Notes under the pieces: generated by a model
Databases searched by the model: none
What the model was told of the DNA's origin: nothing
What the model saw: the letters and a program-made list of their open reading frames with translations, nothing else
Made by a program: the position numbers and the translations under genes
Origin: CAZJBS01 sp964544475
GTDB taxonomy: Bacteria > CLD3 > SB21
DNA: 64,000 bases
Direction: 5' to 3'
Assembly: GCA_964544475.1 (NCBI GenBank)
Contig: CAZJBS010000004.1
Location: forward strand, 1 to 64,000
In this document: piece after piece, positions 23,558 through 32,871 of the stretch
Numbering within the stretch: the first letter of the stretch is position 1
Layout of the letters: each line of letters starts with the position of its first letter

Positions 23558-25108
23558 TCATTGACCGTCATTCGCCTTGATAAAATTCCTGATCCCCACA
23601 TAGATCCCCTCAGCCAGCTTGTTCTGTCCCTCTTCGGAGTTCAGGAATTTCTCCTCCGCAGGGTTGCTGATGAAAGCGGTTTCGACAAGTATGGATGGCA
23701 TGGAAGCGCCCATCAGAACGTAAAACGGAGCCTGGGATACGCCCCGATTTTTTATCGTGAGCTGTTTCGACAGTCCTTTTTGGACGGCGGCCGCCAATTC
23801 CTCGCTTTCCTGGACAAAAACGCTCTGCATGATATTGGCCAGGATGAATTTTTCATCCGTGAAGTCCCCGTAATCGTGTTTCTCCTCCTCATACTGGATG
23901 ACTTCGTTTTCCTTTCGCGCAACGGCCAGCGCCTCATCCGTCCGGCTCGGGGAGAGGAAGAATGTTTCGAAGCCGGTGGATTGGCGGCTTTTGGAGGAAT
24001 TGCAGTGGACGCTGACGAAAAGTTTGGCGTTGCGGGCGTTGGCAAACTGCGTGCGTTTCTTGAGCGATATCCGCGTATCGGTGGTGCGCGTGTATTCCAC
24101 GCCGATGCCCAGCCTCTGGTCAATCAACCGGCCTAATTTGAGAATGATTGCCAGAGTAATGTCCTTTTCTTTGATGCCTTTCTTGCCTGAAGCGCCGGCG
24201 TCCACGCCGCCATGACCGGCGTCCAAAACAATCTTGTCGATCTTCCACTTTTCTTTTTCTTTGAGAAGATTCTGCCCGGTTTTGACGCTGCCGACCGTTT
24301 CAAGATCCTTCGGATCTTTCACGCGAAGCACAATAAGGATGGCCCCCTCTTTCTCCTCCGCGAGGATTTCCTGGCCGGTGAGTTCGCCGGTCAGTTGAAA
24401 ACTGAGCTGGACGGAATTCTTGTTTTGAAAAACCAGCGCCCGCTTGATGAGCTTGTATTTTTCGAGTGTTTTGATCGATTCACTGAGTTCCGCAGCCGCC
24501 AATCCCCCGGACACCGTCACATACACCCAGCTTTTGTTTTTCCAGATTTCGAGGTCGTTTTTCTGAAATGGCTTTTCCGTCGTCACGTGGATCAGCAGTC
24601 CGTTGAGCCGTGTCTCACCGGAGATCGCGGTCAGGTTGGCGGCGGAGGAAACGGTTTGCTCCTCCTTGACCGTGACGGACCCTCCCTTCGACGCAAGGGC
24701 GCCCGCCTTTTGGCCGTTCACCAGGAGCGGCGTGTCGGAATAGGTGTTGAGAATGGCCGAGAAGGGCACAATCGGCACCAGGATTCTGCCATCGATAAAC
24801 AGCGTCGGTACCGGCAGCTGGTGCGTTTGCTTTTCATCGATGACCACGAAAGCGTTCTGCCCGGTGACTTTGATCTGGTGCTTTGGCAAATAGAGGACGA
24901 TTTTCTGTTTGTCGTGGTTGAAGAACGACTTGACGCCCATCAGTTCGGCGAGCGCGGCGGCGGCGACAAAATCCTGGTCACCGGAGAATACCGGTACGAC
25001 GGACTTTGTTTTTGAACCGAACTGCAGCGTCATCGGCTGTTGACCCAGAAGTCGGGACGCAGGAAGGAGCAGAAAAGTTACGAGAAGGAATTTCATGGAA
25101 CGTTTCAT
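23558..25108 (-). CDS. N-acetylmuramoyl-L-alanine amidase (Amidase_3), periplasmic
   Basis: 516 residues. Cleaves the amide bond between MurNAc and the stem peptide. Signal peptide ends LLGQ. Residues about 26-130 resemble a copper-amine-oxidase-like N-terminal domain, about 165-270 an AMIN-like domain that binds envelope components, and about 292-512 the zinc amidase (VLDAGHGGVDAGASG with His299, KEKD with Glu314, SVHCNSS with His368, ILVETAFISN). Its ATG overlaps the purD stop (ATGA at 25105-25108), so the two are co-translated. Likely acts in septal peptidoglycan splitting. Confidence 0.9.
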   Translation of the reverse strand: MKRSMKFLLVTFLLLPASRLLGQQPMTLQFGSKTKSVVPVFSGDQDFVAAAALAELMGVKSFFNHDKQKIVLYLPKHQIKVTGQNAFVVIDEKQTHQLPVPTLFIDGRILVPIVPFSAILNTYSDTPLLVNGQKAGALASKGGSVTVKEEQTVSSAANLTAISGETRLNGLLIHVTTEKPFQKNDLEIWKNKSWVYVTVSGGLAAAELSESIKTLEKYKLIKRALVFQNKNSVQLSFQLTGELTGQEILAEEKEGAILIVLRVKDPKDLETVGSVKTGQNLLKEKEKWKIDKIVLDAGHGGVDAGASGKKGIKEKDITLAIILKLGRLIDQRLGIGVEYTRTTDTRISLKKRTQFANARNAKLFVSVHCNSSKSRQSTGFETFFLSPSRTDEALAVARKENEVIQYEEEKHDYGDFTDEKFILANIMQSVFVQESEELAAAVQKGLSKQLTIKNRGVSQAPFYVLMGASMPSILVETAFISNPAEEKFLNSEEGQNKLAEGIYVGIRNFIKANDGQ

Positions 25109-26385
25109 CTTGATGCCCTGGCGTGGAGCGCCCGATGACCGATGTCGGTGCGAAAATATTTTTCGTCGAAGTCTATTGCCGAAACGCCGCGATAGGCGAG
25201 GGCGAGGGCGTCTTCCAGGCGGTCGGCGGATGCGGTAATCCCCAGGACCCGTCCGCCGGCCGTGACCAGCGAACCTTCATTCATCGCCGTGCCGGCATGA
25301 AACACCAAAGCGCCGGATGCCCGTGCCGTCTCCAAACCGCGAATCGTTTTGCCCTTTTGAAAAGCATCCGGATATCCGCCGGAGGCCATCACGACACACG
25401 CCGCTGAGCGTGGCAGAATTTCCAGCCGGTAATTCTTCAGATTTCTTTCGGCAACGGCCATAAAAAGATCGACGATATCGCTGCCAATCAACGGCATGAG
25501 CGCCTGGCATTCCGGGTCGCCGAAACGGCAGTTGAATTCCACCACTTTGGGTCCGTCGGGTGTGAGCATCAGACCGCCATACAGGACGCCGCGGTACGGA
25601 TGGCCTTCGTTGATCATGGCGGCAATGGTCGGCTCGATGATCGTCCGTCTGGCCTCGTCCAGAAGGGGGCCGGTCATGACGGGCGCCGGTGCATACGCCC
25701 CCATGCCGCCGGTGTTTTTTCCGGTGTCGCCGTCGCCGGCGCGTTTGTGATCCTGCGCGGCGGGCAACATCACATAGTCGCGGCCATCGGTTATGGCAAA
25801 AAGTGAAGCCTCTTCACCGGTCATCATATCCTCAACCACCACCTGGTCTCCGGCGTTTCCGAAGTTCTTGTCGCCCATGATCAACTGCACGGCGGCGAGC
25901 GCCTCGTCCACTGTAGGACACACGATGGCGCCTTTGCCGGCAGCCAACCCGTCCGCCTTGACAACGCACGGCGTGTTTCTTCTCAGTATGTATTCCCTGG
26001 CGGCTGTCGCATTGTCGAAAACTTCAAAGCCGGCCGTGGGAATACCGTATTTTTTCATCAACTGTTTGGAGAACACCTTGCTGCCTTCCAGCCTCGCCGC
26101 GTCGCGGGTCGGCCCGAAAACGGCACAACCCGCCGCCTCCAGGACGTCTACCAGACCCAACACGAGAGGCCGTTCCGGACCGACCACCGTCAGGTCAATG
26201 CGACGGATACGGATGAAGTCCAACACCGCGGCCATGTCATCCGGACGAATCGGCACGTTTTCGGCGAATTCGGCAGTGCCGGGATTGCCGTTGGCGCAAA
26301 AGATGCCGGAAACCCTTTTCGACTGGGCTATTTTCCAGACGAGCGCGTGTTCGCGTCCACCGTTTCCAATAACAAGAATGTTCAT
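25105..26385 (-). CDS. purD: Phosphoribosylamine-glycine ligase
   Basis: 426 residues, normal for GARS. Second step of purine synthesis, an ATP-grasp enzyme. Motifs: MNILVIGNGGREHALVWKI, VVGPERPLVLGLVD, CVVKADGLAAGKGAIVC, the PAAQDHKRAGDGDTGKNTGG block, LMLTPDGPKVVEFNCRFGDPE and VVMASGGYP. No other pur gene is nearby; the downstream partner is the amidase. Confidence 0.96.
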   Translation of the reverse strand: MNILVIGNGGREHALVWKIAQSKRVSGIFCANGNPGTAEFAENVPIRPDDMAAVLDFIRIRRIDLTVVGPERPLVLGLVDVLEAAGCAVFGPTRDAARLEGSKVFSKQLMKKYGIPTAGFEVFDNATAAREYILRRNTPCVVKADGLAAGKGAIVCPTVDEALAAVQLIMGDKNFGNAGDQVVVEDMMTGEEASLFAITDGRDYVMLPAAQDHKRAGDGDTGKNTGGMGAYAPAPVMTGPLLDEARRTIIEPTIAAMINEGHPYRGVLYGGLMLTPDGPKVVEFNCRFGDPECQALMPLIGSDIVDLFMAVAERNLKNYRLEILPRSAACVVMASGGYPDAFQKGKTIRGLETARASGALVFHAGTAMNEGSLVTAGGRVLGITASADRLEDALALAYRGVSAIDFDEKYFRTDIGHRALHARASR

Positions 26386-26771
26386 GCGAAAGTTGTGGCG
26401 TCCGTCATTACGTGATCAGGCGCAAATTAGGCATTTACGGAAAGACAAACAAGTCCAAGACGCCGCGTGTCCGATTTTTGGCTATTCGAAAGAGTCCATT
26501 CACGCTCCCCGAGTATGGGGCCGACTAAAAAGTTCCAAATTTGAGAAAAGCGTGTCAGCCTGAGACTGTCGCTCCCGCGCATGCCATGAGCAAAGTCGAA
26601 GGGAAAGCGGGAGCCTTCGTGATGCACGGAGACACCCGCTTACGCGGGTGTGACAACCAACGAGGGGATTACCTCTGAACGAATTCAAACAATATGCGCA
26701 CGGTAAGCGCTCAACCCTGACCCTCCCGTTCGAAGGGGAGGGCCCGGGTGGGGTGCTTTTTCGGCGAGTCG
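26386..26771. other. Repeat-bearing spacer between purD and the ankyrin gene
   Basis: No gene seen in 386 nt. It contains copy B of the 112-bp element (26562-26673) and a second hairpin of the type CCCTCCC...GGGGAGGG at about 26716-26738, a motif common in intergenic repeats. Confidence 0.6.
26562..26673 (-). repeat. 112-bp palindromic dispersed element, copy B (inverted)
   Basis: Reverse complement of 9616-9727 with four mismatches. Here the outer stem is a perfect 8-bp GCTCCCGC / GCGGGAGC, where copy A has one disrupted pair, so the structure seems to be conserved. Confidence 0.85.
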
Positions 26772-27569
26772 CTACTTGGAATGGCTGACGATGAGATACC
26801 GTATGGCGGATTGTCCGGCCAGATCGGCATGATCGGCGGCGGTTCGTCCCTGATGGTCTCTGACGGAACTATCGGCGCCTTTTTCGAGCAGAACTCTTAC
26901 GGCCAGGATGCGATCATATTGAGCCGCCAGCATCAACGCCGTCATGCCTTCCTTGTTGGTTTGGTTGATGTCCGCTCCGCCGTCACATAACGCCTGTATC
27001 ATGTCCTGCCGGCCTTTGACGGCCGCCTGCAGGAACGGCGAAAAACCAAACCGGTCACGTACGTTGGGTGAGGCCCCTTTGTCCAGAAGCAGCCGAACAA
27101 CCGGCGTCCGGTCGAAGAGTACGGCAAAGGTGAGCGCCGTCTTGCCATCGGCGTCCTGAGCCGTCACGTCGGCGCCGCGATCCAGAAGACTTTCGATCGC
27201 ACCTTTGGGCGCGTAACGCACGGCGTACATCAATGCCGTTTGGCCGTTGGTGGCGCGGTCGTTTATCACGGCCCCTCTCGACAGCAAAATACGCATGACT
27301 TCCTTGTGTCCCTCGCGTGCCGCGATCATCAATGGCGTCGGCTGGTTTCGTTCCGACAACGCCGAATCTTCCATCATGAATCGCAGATTGGGATCCATAC
27401 CGGCATTGAGGAATGTATTGACGAGAATGGCATCTCCGGATCGTATCCTGTAAAGAAAGGAACTTTCGCTATATTCGATGCCGAGGTAGTCGAGATCTTT
27501 GCGGGCGTTGTCCTGGCGTGAGCCGCAGGCAAAGGTCCATATCATCAGAAAAAGAAACACACACTTCAT
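26772..27569 (-). CDS. Ankyrin-repeat lipoprotein
   Basis: 265 residues. The N-terminus MKCVFLFLMIWTFACG has a lipobox (TFAC), so it is probably lipidated. From about residue 75 there are five or six ankyrin repeats (TPLMIAAREGHKEVMRILLSRGA, TALMYAVRYAPKGAIESLLDRGA, SPFLQAAVKGRQDMIQALCDGGA, TALMLAAQYDRILAVRVLLEKGA). It should act as a periplasmic protein-binding scaffold. Partner unknown; flanking genes give no clue. Confidence 0.85.
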   Translation of the reverse strand: MKCVFLFLMIWTFACGSRQDNARKDLDYLGIEYSESSFLYRIRSGDAILVNTFLNAGMDPNLRFMMEDSALSERNQPTPLMIAAREGHKEVMRILLSRGAVINDRATNGQTALMYAVRYAPKGAIESLLDRGADVTAQDADGKTALTFAVLFDRTPVVRLLLDKGASPNVRDRFGFSPFLQAAVKGRQDMIQALCDGGADINQTNKEGMTALMLAAQYDRILAVRVLLEKGADSSVRDHQGRTAADHADLAGQSAIRYLIVSHSK

Positions 27570-27682
27570 AATAAATCCTGAAATAGTAAACGGCTCGTTT
27601 TTCCCACGGGCCGGCTTCTGGTCATTGAGTTCCGGCTGTTACCGAATGCGCCGGAATTCTGCCCCACATTACTGACTCAAAC

Positions 27683-27714
27683 AAAAAAAGCCTCAGGAAT
27701 TTCTTCCTGAGGCT
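27683..27714 (-). terminator. Terminator of the small barrel gene
   Basis: On the minus strand AGCCTCAGGAA-GAAA-TTCCTGAGGCT, an 11-bp perfect stem with a tetraloop, is followed by seven T. Confidence 0.93.
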
Positions 27715-27735
27715 CCTTACAACGAGAAGTCGTGC

Positions 27736-28299
27736 TTACTTGAAACGAACCTTGATACCCAAGCCAATGCCAAAAGCGTTCGAACCGGCATCACCGAGGT
27801 TCAGGCCTTCCATGTTATAGAAAAGATCGCCATACAGCGCGCCACCATCCATCGGCCAATACTCGAGTTCAACCAACGTAATGCCCAAATCCATGGGTGA
27901 CTGTTCCTTACCCTTGTCATCCAGAGCCTTGGCGCCATCTCCCAAGCCCATCATGATATCCAATCCGCTGTTAAAGCGCATCTTGTCCTTCGCCATCCAG
28001 TAATAGCGGCCACCAACAGTCACGTACATGGCCAGTTTGTCATAGCCTCCGTCTTTGGCAGCATCGCCGCCAAACTTGACGATCTGGAGGCCACCATTAA
28101 TACCGATATTGTCGGCAACAAAGTAGCGGACTTCCGCGCCCGGGGATATCTCAGACTCGGACTTTGATCCGCTGGCTTTGCCTTTGGAACTGGCGAACAA
28201 ATTACCGCCAATACCCAGGTGCATCTGGCCTTTCTCCTGCGCAAATGTGGAAGCGGTGATAGCAAACAAAGCAACGACAAACATCGTCAGCTTTTTCAT
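27736..28299 (-). CDS. Small outer-membrane beta-barrel protein
   Basis: 187 residues. Signal peptide ends STFAQ. An OmpA/OprF-like 8-strand barrel pattern: MHLGIGGNLF, AEVRYFVADNIGINGGLQIV, LAMYVTVGGRYYWM, ending FGIGLGIKVRFK with the C-terminal aromatic-then-basic residue. AAGGAG precedes the start. A perfect -35 (TTGACA) and a strong terminator flank the gene, so it is probably transcribed alone and at a high level. Role unknown; a porin-like or structural barrel is likely. Confidence 0.78.
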   Translation of the reverse strand: MKKLTMFVVALFAITASTFAQEKGQMHLGIGGNLFASSKGKASGSKSESEISPGAEVRYFVADNIGINGGLQIVKFGGDAAKDGGYDKLAMYVTVGGRYYWMAKDKMRFNSGLDIMMGLGDGAKALDDKGKEQSPMDLGITLVELEYWPMDGGALYGDLFYNMEGLNLGDAGSNAFGIGLGIKVRFK

Positions 28300-28410
28300 G
28301 TCCTTACTCCTTAAATGGGTTTAGTGTTAACTCTCTTCCTATTACGGAAGCATTCTTTTATCTATGACCGGAACAAAACGTAAACGTAACTTATGCAACT
28401 AATTCTCTGT

Positions 28411-28439
28411 ACGTTATGGCTTTAAAGTTTCATTGTCAA
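28411..28439 (-). promoter_or_regulatory. Promoter of the small barrel gene
   Basis: On the minus strand TTGACA (28434-28439), 17-nt spacer, TAACGT (28411-28416), giving a leader of about 105 nt before the ATG. Confidence 0.6.
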
Positions 28440-28469
28440 CAAGATTTTTGTCTGAGTTCATGAGGGGGA

Positions 28470-30116
28470 TTATCGTAACATGGGTATTTTCAGATTTTTA
28501 TCATTGGCGATGGCCATGGCTTTCTCGTATCCGGCATCGGCGTGGCGAAGGATACCCATACCAGGATCACTGGTGAGCACACGTTTGAGGCGCGTGGCGG
28601 CCTCAGGCGTTCCATCGGCCACGACGACCATGCCGGCATGTATCGAGAAGCCGATCCCCACACCGCCGCCATGATGCAGCGAAACCCATGTGGCGCCGTT
28701 GACGGCATTGATGGCAAAATTGAGGAGCGGCCAGTCGGCAATGGCGTCGCTGCCGTCTTTCATCAATTCGGTTTCGCGATTGGGCGAAGCCACCGAGCCG
28801 CAATCGAGATGGTCGCGTCCGATGACGATCGGCGCTTGAACTTTGCCGGTTTTGACGAGATCGTTGAAGATCAGCCCGGCTTTGTCGCGTTCACCATATC
28901 CCAGCCAGCAAATCCGGCTGGGCAAGCCCTGGAAATAGACGTGTTCGCGCGCACGGACGAGCCACCGGTGCAGCGCCTCCTTTTCAGGAAACGCCTCCAT
29001 GATCGCTTTGTCGGTCGTGTAAATATCCTGCGGATCGCCGGACAGCGCCGCCCATCGAAAAGGTCCCTGGCCTTCGCAGAAAAGCGGACGGATAAATGCC
29101 GGCACGAATCCCGGGAAATCAAACGCATTGGTCACGCCTTGTTTTTGCGCCTGTGCCCGTATGTTATTGCCGTAGTCAAATACGACGGCGCCGCGTTTCT
29201 GGAATTCCAGCATGGCCTGAACATGGATAGCCATGGATTCCATGGCCCTCCGAATATAGTCGTCGGGCTTGTTTTTTCGGTAGGCCGCGAGTTCCGCGAC
29301 GTCCAGACCGGCCGGCACGTAACCGTTCAGGGCATCATGCGCGGACGTCTGATCGGTCACCATGTCCGGTTGATAGCCGCGCCGGATCATTTCAGGAAGC
29401 ACTTCGGCGGCGTTGCCGAGCAGGGCGATGGACCTGGGCTCGCCTTTCTTTTTGTGTTCCTGGGCCATCTCCCACGCGTCATCGATATCGCGGACCATGA
29501 CATCACAGTATCGCGTTTCCAGTCTGCGTTGAATGCGGTGCGGGTCGACTTCGACGGCAATCACGACGCCGTCGTTGAGTGTGACCGCGAGAGGCTGGGC
29601 GCCGCCCATGCCGCCAAGTCCGGCTGTCAACGCAATCGTGCCTTTCAAACTGCCCTTGAAATGCTGTCGCGCGCATTCACCGAAGGTCTCGTACGTGCCT
29701 TGCAGGATGCCCTGCGTGCCGATGTAGATCCAGCTGCCGGCGGTCATCTGCCCGTACATCGTCAATCCCATCCGCTCGTATTCCCGGAAGTTTTCCCATG
29801 TCGCCCAATGCGGCACAATATTGGAATTGGCAATGATGACGCGCGGCGCATCGGTATGGGATTTGAAAATACCGACGGGTTTGCCGGATTGGACCAGAAG
29901 GGTTTCATCGTTCCCGAGGTCTTGAAGACTCCGCACGATCGCATCAAAGCATTCCCAGTTGCGGACCGCTTTGCCGCTGCCGCCGTAGACGACAAGCTCG
30001 GCCGGATTTTCAGCCACGTCCGGATCGAGGTTATTCATCAGCATGCGCATGGCCGCTTCCTGCTGCCATCCTTTGCAGGTCAATTGATTGCCCCGCGGCG
30101 CGCGGATTTCTCTCAT
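28470..30116 (-). CDS. hutU: Urocanate hydratase
   Basis: 548 residues, normal length. Converts urocanate to imidazolonepropionate in histidine degradation, with tightly bound NAD. Motifs: APRGNQLTCKGW near the start, VYGGSGKAVRNW, LTAGLGGMGGAQPLA, the DQTSAHDALNGYVP block, LPSRICWLGYGERDKAG with the essential Cys, and SLHHGGGVGIGFSIHAG. Start at ATG 30116 (GAGG upstream) matches the family; the longer frame crosses the promoter. No hutH, hutI or hutG is nearby, so the pathway genes are scattered. Confidence 0.96.
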   Translation of the reverse strand: MREIRAPRGNQLTCKGWQQEAAMRMLMNNLDPDVAENPAELVVYGGSGKAVRNWECFDAIVRSLQDLGNDETLLVQSGKPVGIFKSHTDAPRVIIANSNIVPHWATWENFREYERMGLTMYGQMTAGSWIYIGTQGILQGTYETFGECARQHFKGSLKGTIALTAGLGGMGGAQPLAVTLNDGVVIAVEVDPHRIQRRLETRYCDVMVRDIDDAWEMAQEHKKKGEPRSIALLGNAAEVLPEMIRRGYQPDMVTDQTSAHDALNGYVPAGLDVAELAAYRKNKPDDYIRRAMESMAIHVQAMLEFQKRGAVVFDYGNNIRAQAQKQGVTNAFDFPGFVPAFIRPLFCEGQGPFRWAALSGDPQDIYTTDKAIMEAFPEKEALHRWLVRAREHVYFQGLPSRICWLGYGERDKAGLIFNDLVKTGKVQAPIVIGRDHLDCGSVASPNRETELMKDGSDAIADWPLLNFAINAVNGATWVSLHHGGGVGIGFSIHAGMVVVADGTPEAATRLKRVLTSDPGMGILRHADAGYEKAMAIANDKNLKIPMLR

Positions 30117-30177
30117 AGTCGCCTCATCATTCTGTGTCGTTTGCGTCCCGATATGGGGATTCCGTAAAAACCGCCCA

Positions 30178-30207
30178 AATATAATCCTATCCGTATGACA
30201 CAATCAA
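30178..30207 (-). promoter_or_regulatory. Candidate promoter of hutU
   Basis: TTGATT (30202-30207) and TATATT (30178-30183) on the minus strand, spacer 18 nt, about 62 nt upstream of the hutU start. Confidence 0.5.
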
Positions 30208-30242
30208 CCAAAACAAGATGACGCCGTCGGACCAGTTGAATT

Positions 30243-32828
30243 TCACTTAACCAGTATCATGCGTTTCGTCAGGGTCTTGTCTTCGTAATTGAGGCGATAG
30301 AAGTAGACACCCGACGCTACTTTGTACCCCCGATCATCGGTTGCATTCCAAAACGTCTCGAAAGTACCCATAGGATGTGACGACCGATCGACCAGGCGCC
30401 TGACCGGTTGACCCATGGCGTTGAAAACCGTGATGCTCAGACGACCCGCCGCCGGCAGGCGATAACGAATGGTCGTGGTTGGATTGAAAGGATTTGGGAA
30501 ATTCTGTTCGAGTGACACGTCGTTCGGTTGTTCCGCTTTTCCGGCTATGGAAACGAGTTCACTGAGAAGCGTCCGTTCATAAACGCCATTTCCGTGCGTG
30601 GCGGCGCGGAGTTTGCCGTTGGTGGGCGACACAACGAGATCCATGATCATGGCGGCATCCGGCAATCCGGCCTGAAAAACCGACCATGAGTTGCCGGCAT
30701 CCGTCGAAACATAAACACCGATGTCGTTGCCGAGATACACGTGCTGTGGATTGGCCGGATCAATGGCCACGGCAGAGGTCGGGACATCGGGGAGACCCGA
30801 GTTCATGTCCAGCCATGAGGCGCCATAATTGGTGGTCTTGAATACGTGCGATGTGCCGTATCCGGCGTACACCACGTACGCCATGGCGGGGTTCGTCGGA
30901 TGAACAGCCATATCCACGGGATAACGATCCGGCAGGATGCCGGTCACATTGTTGAAAGACGTTCCACCGTCGGTCGTGACAAAGATTTCGGCCGGCGAGT
31001 CCCACGGCGTTGTGCCGGCATAGCACACATTGGGATTGACCGCCGACACGGCCAATGACAAAACCGGATCGCCGTTCAACTCCTGGCCGCCATGGCAAGT
31101 GACCCATGATGCGCCGCCATTGGTGGACCGGGCCACAAAGCTGGTGGCCGCGTAGATGATATTCGGATTGGACGGAGCCAGCACAAACGGCGAAACAAAA
31201 TTGGCGTCTCCTTCGATCGGGGGAGAGATGTCATTCCAGTTTTGTCCATCGTCCGATGATTTCAGCATCCATAAATAATAGATGGAACCGTAGACGATGT
31301 TATCATTCAGCGGGTCGACCGCACACCATGCGCCGTCGCCGCCGATCAAATCCCGTTCCCATGCGACGGTGCCGCGGTACATGGCCGTGGCATTGTCCTG
31401 CAATCCTCCGATGGCTTTGTTGGAATCCAACACGGACGTGCCGAATCCGTTGTAAAACTGCGCCGACTGATATCCCCCATTCCGGCCTTCAAATGTCTCG
31501 CCGCCATCGGTACTCCGAAACACCCCGCCGTCATTGCCGAAGTAAATCACATTTGGATTCGTCGGATGAAACAACAGCGCATGATGATCGGCGTGAGAAT
31601 ACTCGGGCGGCCCTTCGGGTTCGCCGGGCTCCGGAATACCACCGTAGAAAAGATACCAATACGATTTCTGCGTCAGTGTCCGCCCGCCATTCGTGGATTT
31701 CCATATGTCGATACCCGTACAAATGACTTTGGACGAATCGGCCGGATGCACGGCAACGCCGTGGGAATACCATCCCTGGTACGTGGCGTAATCGGTGGAT
31801 GAAACCAGCGTCCACGTGTTGCCGCCGTTGACGGTCCGGCACAGACGGGTGCCTGCTCCGGACGTATAGCCCAGACCGACGCTTGCATAGACGACATTTG
31901 GCGCGGCCGCGAAAACGGAAAATTGAACTTTGCCCTGAAAGGACCCCGGAATGGCCGTGGCCAGGCTGTCCATTTTGGACCACGTCGTGCCGCCGTTGGT
32001 CGTGCGGTAAACACCGTGACCGGCGCTGGCCAGATTTCCGCATCCCACGAAAATTCTGTTCGTATCGTTGGGGATAATCACGAGATCCATGGCCATGATG
32101 ACGCCATGCACCTGAAACCAGTTCGCACCGGCGTCGGTGCTTTTGTAGACGCCCTCGGTCGTGCCCGCCCAGACTGTATTCGGATTCAATGGATTGATCC
32201 GCACGACCTGCACGCCGCGTTCCTGGTGGTATGCCCAATCGAGGCTCTTGAACCATGTCGTTCCGCCATCGGTTGTCTTAAGGATTCCAATACCATAACT
32301 GCCACGCGTGGTCCGGATGCTGAGCCCCGTGTGGGCATTCTGGTATCCGTACACTTCGCCGGTGGCGATATACATCGTGTTGGAATCGTTTGGAACGATC
32401 GCAATGGAGCCGACGCCCAACACGGGAAAACCGGTTGGCACGTAGTCCCACGCATCGGCTCCGACACCGGCGGATCGGGATACCCACAATCCACCGCTCG
32501 CCGAACCTGCGTATAGCGTGTTTGGGTTTTGTGGATTAAAGGCCAGCGCCAATGTACGGCCGGCCAGATTGTGTGGGCCCATGGTCTCCCATTGGTTGGA
32601 GGAGACCTGCGCGTCGCCGTTCAACATCTGCCGGTGCTGCTCAAAACCCCTCATATAAGACGAGGAGGGAATGGTTCTTTCCGGGTAGGCCCTGGCGCGT
32701 GCCCAATTGTCAAGCGCGGTCATGGCGCCGCTGCGTTTGGCTGGTTCCGGTTTGATGAAAATCCACACGACCGCAACGAGAAACGTAACTGGCAAAAGCA
32801 GCCAGATCTTTCTGGGAATCTTATTCAT
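30243..32828 (-). CDS. Surface BNR/VPS10-like propeller protein with T9SS tail
   Basis: 861 residues from ATG 32828 (GGAGG 6 nt upstream). A hydrophobic signal or anchor (about 8-26) is followed by many BNR/sialidase-type repeats (LKTTDGGTTWFKSLDWAY, YKSTDAGANWFQV, FRSTDGGETFEGRNG, FVTTDGGTSFNNV, YVSTDAGNSWSVF), which form large propellers as in VPS10/sortilin-like secreted proteins. No sialidase Arg triad or FRIP was recognised, so catalysis is not claimed. The T9SS tail covers the last 85 or so residues (NFPNPFNPTTTIRYRLP, VFNAMGQPVRRLV, ASGVYFYRL, TKRMILVK). Confidence 0.83.
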   Translation of the reverse strand: MNKIPRKIWLLLPVTFLVAVVWIFIKPEPAKRSGAMTALDNWARARAYPERTIPSSSYMRGFEQHRQMLNGDAQVSSNQWETMGPHNLAGRTLALAFNPQNPNTLYAGSASGGLWVSRSAGVGADAWDYVPTGFPVLGVGSIAIVPNDSNTMYIATGEVYGYQNAHTGLSIRTTRGSYGIGILKTTDGGTTWFKSLDWAYHQERGVQVVRINPLNPNTVWAGTTEGVYKSTDAGANWFQVHGVIMAMDLVIIPNDTNRIFVGCGNLASAGHGVYRTTNGGTTWSKMDSLATAIPGSFQGKVQFSVFAAAPNVVYASVGLGYTSGAGTRLCRTVNGGNTWTLVSSTDYATYQGWYSHGVAVHPADSSKVICTGIDIWKSTNGGRTLTQKSYWYLFYGGIPEPGEPEGPPEYSHADHHALLFHPTNPNVIYFGNDGGVFRSTDGGETFEGRNGGYQSAQFYNGFGTSVLDSNKAIGGLQDNATAMYRGTVAWERDLIGGDGAWCAVDPLNDNIVYGSIYYLWMLKSSDDGQNWNDISPPIEGDANFVSPFVLAPSNPNIIYAATSFVARSTNGGASWVTCHGGQELNGDPVLSLAVSAVNPNVCYAGTTPWDSPAEIFVTTDGGTSFNNVTGILPDRYPVDMAVHPTNPAMAYVVYAGYGTSHVFKTTNYGASWLDMNSGLPDVPTSAVAIDPANPQHVYLGNDIGVYVSTDAGNSWSVFQAGLPDAAMIMDLVVSPTNGKLRAATHGNGVYERTLLSELVSIAGKAEQPNDVSLEQNFPNPFNPTTTIRYRLPAAGRLSITVFNAMGQPVRRLVDRSSHPMGTFETFWNATDDRGYKVASGVYFYRLNYEDKTLTKRMILVK

Positions 32829-32871
32829 ATCGAACCTCCATTCGTGACAGTGGATTGAGGAACCGGCGCGA

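Noticed and set aside
28542..30167. 541-codon open frame on the plus strand opposite hutU
   Set aside because: hutU on the minus strand is a full-length, unmistakable enzyme; the opposite frame is low-complexity His/Arg-rich and has no homology signal.
30243..32828. Sialidase
   Set aside because: BNR-like repeats are present but no catalytic Arg triad or FRIP motif was found; a non-enzymatic propeller fits better.
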